The notes below the pieces were generated by a model that saw nothing but the letters and a program-made list of their open reading frames with translations, was not told where the DNA came from and ran no database searches. Shown here in pieces: positions 49,851 through 57,648 of a stretch of 64,000 bases of DNA (position 1 is its first letter; each line of letters starts with the position of its first letter). This stretch comes from DATGKG01 sp963783145. GTDB taxonomy: Bacteria > Desulfobacterota > Binatia > Binatales > Binataceae. The stretch lies in the NCBI GenBank assembly GCA_963783145.1, contig CAWAMM010000003.1, positions 310,001-374,000 of the forward strand. Direction: 5' to 3'. The translations under genes were made by a program, and so were the position numbers.

Positions 49851-50189
49851 TCATTTAGCGGGGCATGAGCCTGCGCTAACGCTTCCGTTTGATAAGCCTT
49901 GGGCGGTGACTGCGACGATCGCTCCCGCGCACATCGGTGGCAGATCGAACTGGCTTTCCAGACTCGCAAAGATGGCCCGCGCGTCGGCGCTGATTTGCTT
50001 TTTGCTTTCCAGTTCGGCTCCCGCCGCTATCGCGGCGATATGCGCGCAAACCTGCGACTCCGCGCTGGCGGTTGCGGCATTTACCTTGGAATTCGGTACA
50101 CCTTTACACGTGGCGATTTGGGCGGACCACGCAAATTCCGAGAGGAAAAGGCCCGAGACCAAAACCGCGCTCGAAAGTACTAATTTCAT
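49851..50189 (-). CDS. Small secreted hypothetical protein
   Basis: 112 residues with a signal peptide (KLVLSSAVLVSGLFLSEFAWSA) and an alanine-rich mature part containing four cysteines that could form disulfides. No family was recognised. It begins with ATG at 50189 and faces the two-component pair across about 50 bases. The composition is unlike a cytosolic enzyme. Confidence 0.6.
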   Translation of the reverse strand: MKLVLSSAVLVSGLFLSEFAWSAQIATCKGVPNSKVNAATASAESQVCAHIAAIAAGAELESKKQISADARAIFASLESQFDLPPMCAGAIVAVTAQGLSNGSVSAGSCPAK

Positions 50190-50495
50190 CGTTCCCCTCC
50201 GCTCGCGAAGCCGAGATACGGCGAGCTTTTGAGCTGTCGTATCAGACGGTTAGGCGCAAAAAAACTAAGAGTTGATGTAGTATGTCCAACTGTTGGTATC
50301 ATCAAACGAAACCTTTAGTCAATCGCGCGATCGGACTTGCGCCGAAAGCGCACGCTCCTTTTTACGAATCGATGGTTCGTTCTCCGGCGGGAGGGGCGGG
50401 AGCTCAATGGCCATTGTGTCTCGGCTTGCCAACCTCGACACTTAGGGCTATGGTCGCCGCGAATTCTCCAGAGAAATACATAAGGAAACAGTTTG
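50190..50495. other. Intergenic region with a short palindrome
   Basis: 306 bases between the divergent secreted-protein and lipoprotein genes. CCAACTGTTGG near 50286-50296 is an 11-base perfect palindrome that might be an operator. Nothing else was recognised. Confidence 0.45.
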
Positions 50496-50759
50496 ATGCG
50501 TAAAGGATTAATTAATTTCGGTGCGGCACTGACGTTGGGCGCCCTGATGATCGCGGGTGTTTCGGGCTGCAGTATGCTTTCGCCGACCAACACCCCGGTG
50601 GATTGCAACCTCGTAAAGACCCAGCAGGCGGCAGGAAAGACCGACGCGCAGATTGCCACCGACCTCGGCGCCAAAGAGAGCGAGGTTACAGCCTGCGCCA
50701 GCGGTCCGGAAACCTCGGGAAACAAGACTTCCGGAACCGCTATTCCGCAGAGTTACTGA
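50496..50759 (+). CDS. Small lipoprotein
   Basis: 87 residues from the ATG at 50496, preceded by AAGGAAAC. A hydrophobic N-terminus ends in a lipobox (MIAGVSGC), so the cysteine would be lipidated. The mature part is Thr/Ala/Gly-rich with a small cysteine pair (DCNLVK; TACASGP). Function unknown. Confidence 0.65.
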   Translation: MRKGLINFGAALTLGALMIAGVSGCSMLSPTNTPVDCNLVKTQQAAGKTDAQIATDLGAKESEVTACASGPETSGNKTSGTAIPQSY

Positions 50760-50920
50760 TCGGCGCGCGCCGGGGATATCAACAAATCGTTGCGCTTGAA
50801 ACGCGACGCGCCGCGCTGACTGGCTCGACTCCGCTCGATTCGGCGAAGTCGTTGATCAAGCCATTCGGCGCCGAAAGCGTGCATTCGAGTTGATCGAGCG
50901 AGCACGATGCTCGCCCGCGA

Positions 50921-51655
50921 TCAGCGCTTGCCGGTCCCGAGATCGTCCGAATATCCGGCCTTCAGGCGAGACCACTGGGCGATCGGTCGTCCGTCGGTGC
51001 GGAAATTTTGCTTGCCTTCAAATCGTTGTAGCCAGCCGGTCGGCGAGTCCTCCCACTTCTCCTGCCGCCCATAAACGGTCAAGTCGAGCAGGCGGTAGCT
51101 GTTATCCATCGCCTCCACGCCGCGTATCGTCGTCCAGTAAGTTTCGAAGACCTTGGAGCCTTGTCGCAGATAGCAAACGAGGTACATCATGCTCACCGGA
51201 CGTCCTACCAGGAGTGTGTCGAGCGAGTCCTTGGCCGAGTACCAGGGCATCTCCCAGCCCATGAAGTTGCGGTACCGGGAGCTCTCTTCATACGGGCCTT
51301 TGCAAAACGTGGCGTAGGTGACGTCGCGAGAATGAATATAGGAGAGCTCACGGACCTGCGAGGTAACCCAGGTGCACCCCTCGCACTGCTCCGGCGCAGG
51401 GTGCCCAGGATGCCACATGAAGTAGTAGGCGATGAGCATCCGGCGTCCCTCAAACGCATCCAACAGTGTTATCGCTCCATGCTCGCCGATGAGCGGTGTC
51501 GCAGCATCCACCTCGACCATCGGGAGGCGGCGGCGGGCGGCGGCAATGGCGTCGCCTTCCCTGGTGTGAGCCTTCTCTCGAACCCGCAATGCGTCCAGCT
51601 CCGCCTGGAAGGTGCTTCGGTCGACTACCTTAGGGGCTCCAAGCTCATCGCTCAT
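50921..51655 (-). CDS. DUF899-family protein
   Basis: 244 residues with the typical DUF899 features: KVVDRSTFQAELDALRVREKAHTREGDAIAAARRRLP near the N-terminus, AYYFMWHPGHPAPEQCEGCTW with a thioredoxin-like active-site neighbourhood, and GWEMPWYSAKDS. These proteins have a thioredoxin-like fold and unknown function. The start is the ATG at 51655. It follows the AI-2E-family gene on the same strand with a 22-base gap. Confidence 0.88.
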   Translation of the reverse strand: MSDELGAPKVVDRSTFQAELDALRVREKAHTREGDAIAAARRRLPMVEVDAATPLIGEHGAITLLDAFEGRRMLIAYYFMWHPGHPAPEQCEGCTWVTSQVRELSYIHSRDVTYATFCKGPYEESSRYRNFMGWEMPWYSAKDSLDTLLVGRPVSMMYLVCYLRQGSKVFETYWTTIRGVEAMDNSYRLLDLTVYGRQEKWEDSPTGWLQRFEGKQNFRTDGRPIAQWSRLKAGYSDDLGTGKR

Positions 51656-51676
51656 CGTTCTCTCCGTTGGCGGCTT

Positions 51677-52774
51677 CTAATCGCCGCCGGAAGCGCGGCG
51701 CGCGGGCGGTTTGTGCTGCCGCGTGTAGGTTTCCCGATAGACCTGCAATAGCGAAGCGAATACCGAGATAATCGCCGGGCCCGCAAAGATGCCGATCGGC
51801 CCGTATACCTCCAGCCCGCCGGCGAGTCCAAAGAACAACGCGATAGTCGGCAGCCCGGTGCCGTGGCGCATCGCCAGCGGCTTGATGAAGTTGTCGATGA
51901 TCGCGACCCAGATCGCGCACCATATCGCCAGCACGATCGCGATCGTCCAGCTGCTGAAGTAACCAAGGTAAAGCACCGCCGGGATCCATACGATGGCGGT
52001 ACCGCCGAACGGCAACAGGCCGCATGCGGCGGACACCACCGCGAGGAACGCCCAATACGGTACCCCGGTTACGAGCAGGCCCAGCCCGATCGCGACGCCC
52101 TGGATCAGCGCCGTCAGCAGCAAGCCGCGCATCACCGCCGAGAGCGTCGAGCTCAGGGTATCATACACCGCCGCCTTGTCGTCGTCGTGCAGCGGGGTGA
52201 GTTCCTGCAGCGAGGCGTAATAGTCTTCGCCATCGCGCAACAGGTAAAAGAAGATCATCAGGACGATGGTGAAATCGATCACGAACGAGACGAGGTTTTT
52301 CGCGACGCCGGTGAGATTCTTGAGCAGGTACTCGCTGGTGCCTTGCGCGCCCTGTACGAAAAACTTCGGCACCTCGGTGTTGAGGTCGAAGCGCCTGCCG
52401 CCGGTGAATCTCTTCACCAACCATCCGAAATAGGGCGGATTCTGGATCCAGTCGTTGACCTTGTTGACCCCGCCATTCTTCACGAACTCGTTGGCCTGGA
52501 CGTAGAGCGTCTGGGCCTCGCTCACCAGCCGTTCGGACAGCCAGATCGCCGGCAGGATAACGCCGGTCGCCACCACGATGGTGATGATGGTTGCCGTCAG
52601 GGTGCGGCTCTTGACGTATTTGCGCAGTTCGAGCGAGGCGGGATGAACCATGAAGGCGAGCAGGATCGCCCATGCGATCGGCATCAGGAACGGGGCGAGC
52701 AGCGCATACAGCTCATAGGCCATCAGGGCCAGGAAGCCGAAGAAGAAAACCTGGATTAAGCGCTCACGATCCAT
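51677..52774 (-). CDS. AI-2E family transporter
   Basis: 365 residues with about eight membrane segments of the YdiK/PerM (AI-2 exporter-like) family. Family-like stretches are AWAILLAFMVHPASLELRKYVK, the middle long hydrophilic region, LLVTGVPYWAFLAVVSAACGLLPFGGTAIVWIPA and NFIKPLAMRHGTGLPTI. Most members have unknown substrate. The start is the ATG at 52774. Confidence 0.92.
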   Translation of the reverse strand: MDRERLIQVFFFGFLALMAYELYALLAPFLMPIAWAILLAFMVHPASLELRKYVKSRTLTATIITIVVATGVILPAIWLSERLVSEAQTLYVQANEFVKNGGVNKVNDWIQNPPYFGWLVKRFTGGRRFDLNTEVPKFFVQGAQGTSEYLLKNLTGVAKNLVSFVIDFTIVLMIFFYLLRDGEDYYASLQELTPLHDDDKAAVYDTLSSTLSAVMRGLLLTALIQGVAIGLGLLVTGVPYWAFLAVVSAACGLLPFGGTAIVWIPAVLYLGYFSSWTIAIVLAIWCAIWVAIIDNFIKPLAMRHGTGLPTIALFFGLAGGLEVYGPIGIFAGPAIISVFASLLQVYRETYTRQHKPPARRASGGD

Positions 52775-52909
52775 CGTATATCGCGGCGCAGCTTAGCAGA
52801 TGCGCGCCCCGGCGGCATCGGATGCCGTTGCCCCCTTTGATGAATTTTGTTACCGCTTGGGGCTGCTTGTTTTTTCTGCTTCAATACTCGGTTCGACACT
52901 CGCACCCAC

Positions 52910-52984
52910 AGGCACGTAGCTCAGCGGGAGAGCACTTCCCTGACACGGAAGGGGTCGGCGGTTCAATCCCGCCCGTGCCTACCA
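52910..52984 (+). tRNA. tRNA-Val (anticodon GAC)
   Basis: A complete cloverleaf can be read: acceptor AGGCACG paired with CGTGCCT, TAGCTC opening the D arm, anticodon stem CTTCC/GGAAG with loop CTGACAC giving anticodon GAC, T arm GGCGG/CCGCC with TTCAATC, and CCA encoded at the 3' end (52982-52984). GAC decodes GUC and GUU valine codons. It stands between the AI-2E gene start and thrS. A dispersed repeat follows directly. Confidence 0.95.
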
Positions 52985-52987
52985 TTA

Positions 52988-53067
52988 TAGTTTTCGCTCG
53001 ACTCCGCTCCGCTACGCCTCGCGAGCGCCTCCGGCGCGGCGCTACGCGCCCCCTTCGGGCCTCCTCC
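52988..53067 (+). repeat. Dispersed repeat, copy downstream of tRNA-Val
   Basis: TAGTTTTCGCTCGACTCCGCT through GCGCCCCCTTCGGGCCTCCTCC, matching 44235-44314 in the same orientation. It lies only three bases after the tRNA CCA, the type of site where mobile or repetitive elements often sit. No direct copy of the tRNA end was found. Confidence 0.7.
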
Positions 53068-53168
53068 AAAGGTCATATGGGTCGGGCATCAGGCCCGCGT
53101 TTGTTGTATGATGAGGCCACTTTGAGCCGCTACATGTGTATTCCATCGATGCGATACGCGCCCTCTAA

Positions 53169-55121
53169 ATGAGTTCCCAGATTACGGTAACTGTGGATGG
53201 AGCCGGCCGCTCCGTCGAACGCGGCACCCGCATTCGCGATGTGCTCCTCGACGGTCCGCGCAAGATTCGCGATATCGTGGCCGCGAAGCTCGACGGCAAG
53301 GTGGTTGATTTGAGCCTGCCGCTCGAGGCTGATGCGACCATCGAGCCGATCCTGACCGACAGTGCCGCGGGCATCGAGGTGTTGCGGCATTCCACCGCAC
53401 ATTTGATGGCGATGGCGGTACAGGCGCTCTATCCCGGCACCGAGGTGACCATCGGCCCCGTCATTGAGGACGGCTTCTTTTACGACTTCGCGCCTAAGTC
53501 CCCCTTCACGGTCGACGATCTGCCGAAGATCGAAGCCAAAATGAAGGAATTCGCGAAGGCCGACCTGCGCGTTTATCGCACCATGTTGCCGAAGGCCGAG
53601 GCGATCGAGAAATTCCGCGCGATGGGCGAAAAGTACAAGGTCGAAATCATCGAGGGGATTCCCGAAGACCCGGTTTCCATCTACAGCCAAGGCGAATGGA
53701 TGGACCTCTGTCGCGGGCCGCACGTTCCTTCGACCGGCTACATCAAAGCATTCAAGCTGACCAGCGTGGCGGGCGCATACTGGCGTGGTGACGAGCACAA
53801 CGCGATGCTCAGCCGCATTTACGGCACTTCGTTCCCGAACAAGGACGCGCTCGAAGAGCATCTGAAGATGGTCGAGCTGGCCAAGCAGCGAGACCATCGG
53901 AAGCTCGGACGCGAGATGGGGCTGTTTTTCTTCGATGCGATCTCGCCGGGCAGTCCGTTTTTCCTCCCGCGTGGCGCGACGATTTATAACGAGCTGGTCG
54001 CCTACGTGCGCCGGCTGTATGCGCGCTACGGATTCACCGAAGTCATCTCACCGCAGATTTTCCGCAACGAGCTGTTCAACACTTCGGGGCATTGGGAATT
54101 TTTCCGCGAGAATATGTTTCTGACCCCCGACCCGGAGAGCGAGCAGGGCAGCAATGTCGTCGATACCAGTCCCGAGGGGTGGCGCGTCGGTTACGGCGTC
54201 AAGCCGATGAACTGCCCCGGACATCACATCATGTATCGCTCCGAGAAGCGCTCGTATCGGGAGTTGCCGATTCGCTTCGCGGATTTCGGCCGGCTCCATC
54301 GCAACGAGCGCTCGGGTACGCTGCACGGGCTGGATCGAGTTCGCTCGCTGGTGCAGGACGATGCGCATGTCTACTGCACCGAGGACCAGATCGAATCCGA
54401 GGTCGACTTGAACCTGCACATGGTTCAGGACGTCTATTCGGCGCTCGGCTTCGACCACGTCGAATTCAAGGTTGCGACGATGCCCGAGCATCATATGGGT
54501 ACCGAGGCGCAATGGCGCGCGAACGAGAAGCGTCTGGGCGACTCGCTGACCCGCAACGGCTTCGCATGGGAAATCAATCCCGGCGAAGGCGCATTCTATG
54601 GCCCGAAGATTGAGATTTACGTGCCCGATGCGCTCAAGCGTAAATGGCAGGTCGCGACCATTCAACTCGACTACGCGGCACCGGAACGTTTCGGCCTCAC
54701 GTATACCGCCAGCTCCGGCGCCGAGCAGCATCCGGTGGTAATCCATCGCGCGATCCTGGGATCGCTCGAGCGCTTCATCGGTGTGCTCATCGAGCATACC
54801 GGCGGAGTGCTGCCGTTCTGGCTCGCGCCCGAGCAGGTCCGCGTGCTCTCGCTCAGCGAAAAGGTCGAAGGCTATGCCAACGAGCTGACTTTCGCGCTGA
54901 AGAAGGCCGGCTATCGCGCCGCGGCGGACATTCGCAATGAGAAATTGGGCTTCAAGGTGCGCGACGCGGAATTGCAGAAAATCCCGTACATGATCGTGGT
55001 CGGCGAGCGCGAGGCCGAGGCGCGGACAGTGTCGGTCAGGCTGCTGCGCGGCAACAAGAACGAGTCGATGTCCATCGACGCTTTGATGGAGCGGCTCAAG
55101 GCTGAGCCGCTTCCATCGTGA
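53169..55121 (+). CDS. thrS: Threonyl-tRNA synthetase
   Basis: 650 residues. An N-terminal TGS domain (ITVTVDGAGRSVERG, GKVVDLSLPLE), the editing domain with HSTAHLMAMAVQALYP, and a class II core with FRNELFNTSGHWEFF, MNCPGHHIMYRSEKRSYRELP (zinc-binding Cys) and RNGFAWEINPGEGAFYGPKIE. The C-terminal anticodon domain (VLSLSEKVEGYANELTFALK) is complete. It leads the translation-gene cluster, separated from infC by 39 bases. Confidence 0.97.
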   Translation: MSSQITVTVDGAGRSVERGTRIRDVLLDGPRKIRDIVAAKLDGKVVDLSLPLEADATIEPILTDSAAGIEVLRHSTAHLMAMAVQALYPGTEVTIGPVIEDGFFYDFAPKSPFTVDDLPKIEAKMKEFAKADLRVYRTMLPKAEAIEKFRAMGEKYKVEIIEGIPEDPVSIYSQGEWMDLCRGPHVPSTGYIKAFKLTSVAGAYWRGDEHNAMLSRIYGTSFPNKDALEEHLKMVELAKQRDHRKLGREMGLFFFDAISPGSPFFLPRGATIYNELVAYVRRLYARYGFTEVISPQIFRNELFNTSGHWEFFRENMFLTPDPESEQGSNVVDTSPEGWRVGYGVKPMNCPGHHIMYRSEKRSYRELPIRFADFGRLHRNERSGTLHGLDRVRSLVQDDAHVYCTEDQIESEVDLNLHMVQDVYSALGFDHVEFKVATMPEHHMGTEAQWRANEKRLGDSLTRNGFAWEINPGEGAFYGPKIEIYVPDALKRKWQVATIQLDYAAPERFGLTYTASSGAEQHPVVIHRAILGSLERFIGVLIEHTGGVLPFWLAPEQVRVLSLSEKVEGYANELTFALKKAGYRAAADIRNEKLGFKVRDAELQKIPYMIVVGEREAEARTVSVRLLRGNKNESMSIDALMERLKAEPLPS

Positions 55122-55149
55122 TTATTCTTACGATGCGGCGTTAGCCGCA
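55090..55149 (+). promoter_or_regulatory. Two hairpins leading into the infC start
   Basis: A perfect 9-bp stem AGCGGCTCA-AGGC-TGAGCCGCT (55090-55111) lies at the end of thrS. A second stem TGCGGC-GTTA-GCCGCA (55134-55149) ends at the first base of the infC Shine-Dalgarno. Both could affect infC translation or transcript processing. In many bacteria infC is translationally autoregulated, which depends on its non-canonical start codon. Confidence 0.55.
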
Positions 55150-55160
55150 GGAGGTGCGTT

Positions 55161-55697
55161 ATTCGTCGAGATTTCAGAACCCCGCCATCCCGAGAACCGG
55201 CAATCAAGGTCAACCAGCAGATCCGCGCCGCGGAAGTTCGCGTCATCGATGTCGATGGCTCCCAGGTCGGCATCCTGGGCCTGCGCGAAGCCATCCGCGT
55301 GGCGGAGTCCAAGGGCCTGGACCTGGTGGAAGTTTCCTCGAGCGCAAATCCGCCGGTATGCCGCATCACCGACTTCGACAAGTATCGCTATGCGCTGAAA
55401 AAGAAGGCCCACGACTCCAAAAAGGGCTCGACCGCCAGCACCGTCAAGGAAGTGAAGATTGGCGCGCGCACCGATACCCATGATGTGGACTTCAAAGTAA
55501 AGCACATCAGGCGCTTTGTTGAGGAAGGCAACCGTGTTAAGTTGTCGGTTTCATTTCGCGGACGTGAGATTACTCATCCGGAACTCGGACGTGCTCTGAT
55601 GGATAAGATCATTCTGGCGGTGACGGATGTTGCGGCGCCCGAGAGCCTCCCAAGGATGGAAGGTCGCAACATGTCGGTCCTGCTGACGCCGCGATAG
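55161..55697 (+). CDS. infC: Translation initiation factor IF-3, ATT start
   Basis: 178 residues. The true start is the ATT at 55161, with AGGAGGT (55149-55155) five bases upstream and in frame with IRRDFRTPPSREPAIKVNQQI. The non-canonical AUU start of infC is a known autoregulatory feature: IF-3 discriminates against it. An ATG-only start search would begin at 55299 and lose 46 residues. Domains: N-terminal (VNQQIRAAEVRVIDVDGSQVG), linker, C-terminal (EVKIGARTDTHDVDFKVKH to GRNMSVLLTP). Follows thrS and leads rpmI-rplT. Confidence 0.95.
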   Translation: MRRDFRTPPSREPAIKVNQQIRAAEVRVIDVDGSQVGILGLREAIRVAESKGLDLVEVSSSANPPVCRITDFDKYRYALKKKAHDSKKGSTASTVKEVKIGARTDTHDVDFKVKHIRRFVEEGNRVKLSVSFRGREITHPELGRALMDKIILAVTDVAAPESLPRMEGRNMSVLLTPR

Positions 55698-55742
55698 AAA
55701 TTTTCCGATAATATATAAATTGCAGGAAAGGCGGGCCGTATC

Positions 55743-55940
55743 ATGCCCAAGATGAAGACAAATCGCGCTGCCGCAAAGCGCTTTCGGGTGACCGGCAGCG
55801 GTAAGGTCAAACACAAAAAGGCCTACGCTCGCCATCATGCATGGGCGAAGAATCGCAAGCAGAAGCGCCAGCTGCGCCAGCCCAACATCTGTACCGATGT
55901 GCAGGGCTACAAGATTAAGGTGTTGATCCCATACGTGTAA
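55743..55940 (+). CDS. rpmI: 50S ribosomal protein L35
   Basis: 65 residues, very basic, with the typical MPKMKTNRAAAKRFRVTGSGK and HHAWAKNRKQKRQLR. It is followed by rplT. In many bacteria the infC-rpmI-rplT unit is controlled by L20 binding in the leader; no structure was worked out here. The start ATG at 55743 is well supported by the protein sequence. Confidence 0.97.
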   Translation: MPKMKTNRAAAKRFRVTGSGKVKHKKAYARHHAWAKNRKQKRQLRQPNICTDVQGYKIKVLIPYV

Positions 55941-55990
55941 CATCACGTATACTTATCTGCTGCGAAATCTAGAATAAGGAACTACGACCG

Positions 55991-56359
55991 ATGCCTCGCG
56001 CAAAAGGCGGCCCCAAAACCCGCCGCCGACATAAACGACAGCTCGAATTCGCCTCCGGTTTCGTCGGAGGACGTGGACTTTATAAGCAGGCCCGCAACAC
56101 TTTCGAGAAGGGCCTGACCTACGCGTATCGGGATCGCAAGGTCAATAAACGCGAATACCGCACGCTCTGGATTGCCAGGATCAACGCGATGACCCGCGAG
56201 TTCGGCATGTCCTACAGCCGTTTCATCGACGGGCTCAACAAGGCCGGCGTCGAGGTCGATCGCAAGATCCTCGCGGCGCTGGCGCTGGAGCGCGATAGTT
56301 TGTTTACCGAGCTGGTGCGCATCGCGAAGGATGCGCTCGGGCTGAAAGAAGCGGCCTGA
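55991..56359 (+). CDS. rplT: 50S ribosomal protein L20
   Basis: 122 residues with the highly conserved N-terminus MPRAKGGPKTRRRHKRQLEFA and motifs KGLTYAYRDRKVNKREYRTLW and INAMTREFGMSYSRFI. It binds 23S rRNA in the 50S subunit and is the autogenous repressor of the operon in model bacteria. It is followed by a strong terminator at 56390-56419. Confidence 0.97.
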   Translation: MPRAKGGPKTRRRHKRQLEFASGFVGGRGLYKQARNTFEKGLTYAYRDRKVNKREYRTLWIARINAMTREFGMSYSRFIDGLNKAGVEVDRKILAALALERDSLFTELVRIAKDALGLKEAA

Positions 56360-56389
56360 GCTAAGCATCCTCGGATACGCACCTTGAAA

Positions 56390-56419
56390 CCATGTGGCCT
56401 CGATGCCACATGGTTTTTT
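56390..56419 (+). terminator. Intrinsic terminator after rplT
   Basis: CCATGTGGC-CTCGAT-GCCACATGG is a perfect 9-bp stem followed by TTTTTT, the textbook form of a rho-independent terminator. It separates infC-rpmI-rplT from pheS-pheT, allowing different levels of the two halves of the cluster. Confidence 0.93.
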
Positions 56420-56450
56420 GTTTAATAAACGCGGAACGCGGTCACTACAG

Positions 56451-56541
56451 CCCTCTCCCGCGTCGACGGCGCAGCCGCTCGACGCACACCGGGAGAGGTC
56501 GATTGACGATCATGCGAAGCATGTCGTCGATCGGGTGAGGG
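56451..56541. repeat. Palindromic repeat before pheS
   Basis: CCCTCTCCCG ... CGGGAGAGG, then a smaller palindrome around CATGCGAAGCATG and GGGTGAGGG. Related to the elements at 18486 and 62855. It lies between the rplT terminator and pheS. Confidence 0.65.
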
Positions 56542-56598
56542 CCGCGCTCGCTGCGAGCGCGGTGGTGGAGCACCACGTATCTCCTGGGAGATGTTGAA

Positions 56599-57648
56599 GT
56601 GCGAGAACAACTGGATGAAATACGAGCCCGCGCGATGAGCGAGCTATCGGACACCGCCACCGATGAGCAGATCGAGGCGGTCCGCGTCCGCGTCCTCGGG
56701 CGCTCCGGCGAGCTCACCGAGATTATGCGCGGGATGCGCAATGTCCCCAATGAAGAGCGCCCTGCGATGGGCCAGCTCATCAACCAGATCAAGCGCGAGG
56801 TCGAAGAGCGCATCGAGCATCTCAAGACCCTGCTCAAGCACGCCGAGCTGGAACGTTCGCTCTCCGAGGCGCGCCTCGATGTGACCCTGCCCGGAATGCG
56901 CATTCCTCGCGGCCGCATTCATCCCATCACGCAGATGTTGGAACGGATGCTCGATATCTTCGTGGCGATGGGTTTCGATATCGAATGGACGCAAGACATC
57001 GAGGACGACTTCCACAACTTCCAGGCGCTCAACTTTCCGCCCGACCATCCCGCGCGCGAGATGCAGGACACTTTCACCGTCGAGGGCGGCCTGCTGCTGC
57101 GCTCGCATACGTCCAATGGCCAGGTTCGCGTGATGGAAAAGCGCAAGCCGCCACTCGCTGTCGTATGCCCGGGGCGATGCTACCGGCGCGACGAAGTCTC
57201 GGTGCGCGGTCTTCCGATGTTCACCCAGATCGAAGGCTTCATGGTCGACGTGACCGGCAAAGTTACGATGGCGCATCTCAAGGGCGTGCTCAGCGATTTC
57301 ATCCGCGCGCTATTCGGGTCCGACATCGCCGTGCGCTTTCGCTCCAGCTATTTCCCCTTCACCGAGCCGAGCGTCGAGGTCGATATGAGCTGCATCCTAT
57401 GCAAGGGCGCCGGATGTCGCGTCTGCAAGCATACCGGCTGGACCGAAATCCTCGGCGCCGGAATGATTCATCCCAACGTGCTGCGCGCGGTGAAACTGGA
57501 TCCCGAGGCCTACCAGGGTTTCGCCTTCGGCTTCGGCGTCGAACGCCCCGCGCTGCTCAAGCTCGGCGTGAACGACATGCGGCTCTTCATCGAAAATGAC
57601 CTCCGCTTCCTCAATCAATTCCCGGCCCTCAGTGGAGGCGCGCAATGA
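56599..57648 (+). CDS. pheS: Phenylalanyl-tRNA synthetase alpha subunit
   Basis: 349 residues of the class II core. Motif 2 is near VVCPGRCYRRDEVSVRGLPMFTQIEGF, and motif 3 is in GFAFGFGVERPALLKLGV. The N-terminal coiled coil (REQLDEIRARAMSELSDTA) binds tRNA-Phe. The start is a GTG at 56599 with GGGAG upstream. It overlaps pheT by four bases. The sequence GCRVCKHTGWTEILGAGMIHP is typical. Confidence 0.96.
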   Translation: MREQLDEIRARAMSELSDTATDEQIEAVRVRVLGRSGELTEIMRGMRNVPNEERPAMGQLINQIKREVEERIEHLKTLLKHAELERSLSEARLDVTLPGMRIPRGRIHPITQMLERMLDIFVAMGFDIEWTQDIEDDFHNFQALNFPPDHPAREMQDTFTVEGGLLLRSHTSNGQVRVMEKRKPPLAVVCPGRCYRRDEVSVRGLPMFTQIEGFMVDVTGKVTMAHLKGVLSDFIRALFGSDIAVRFRSSYFPFTEPSVEVDMSCILCKGAGCRVCKHTGWTEILGAGMIHPNVLRAVKLDPEAYQGFAFGFGVERPALLKLGVNDMRLFIENDLRFLNQFPALSGGAQ

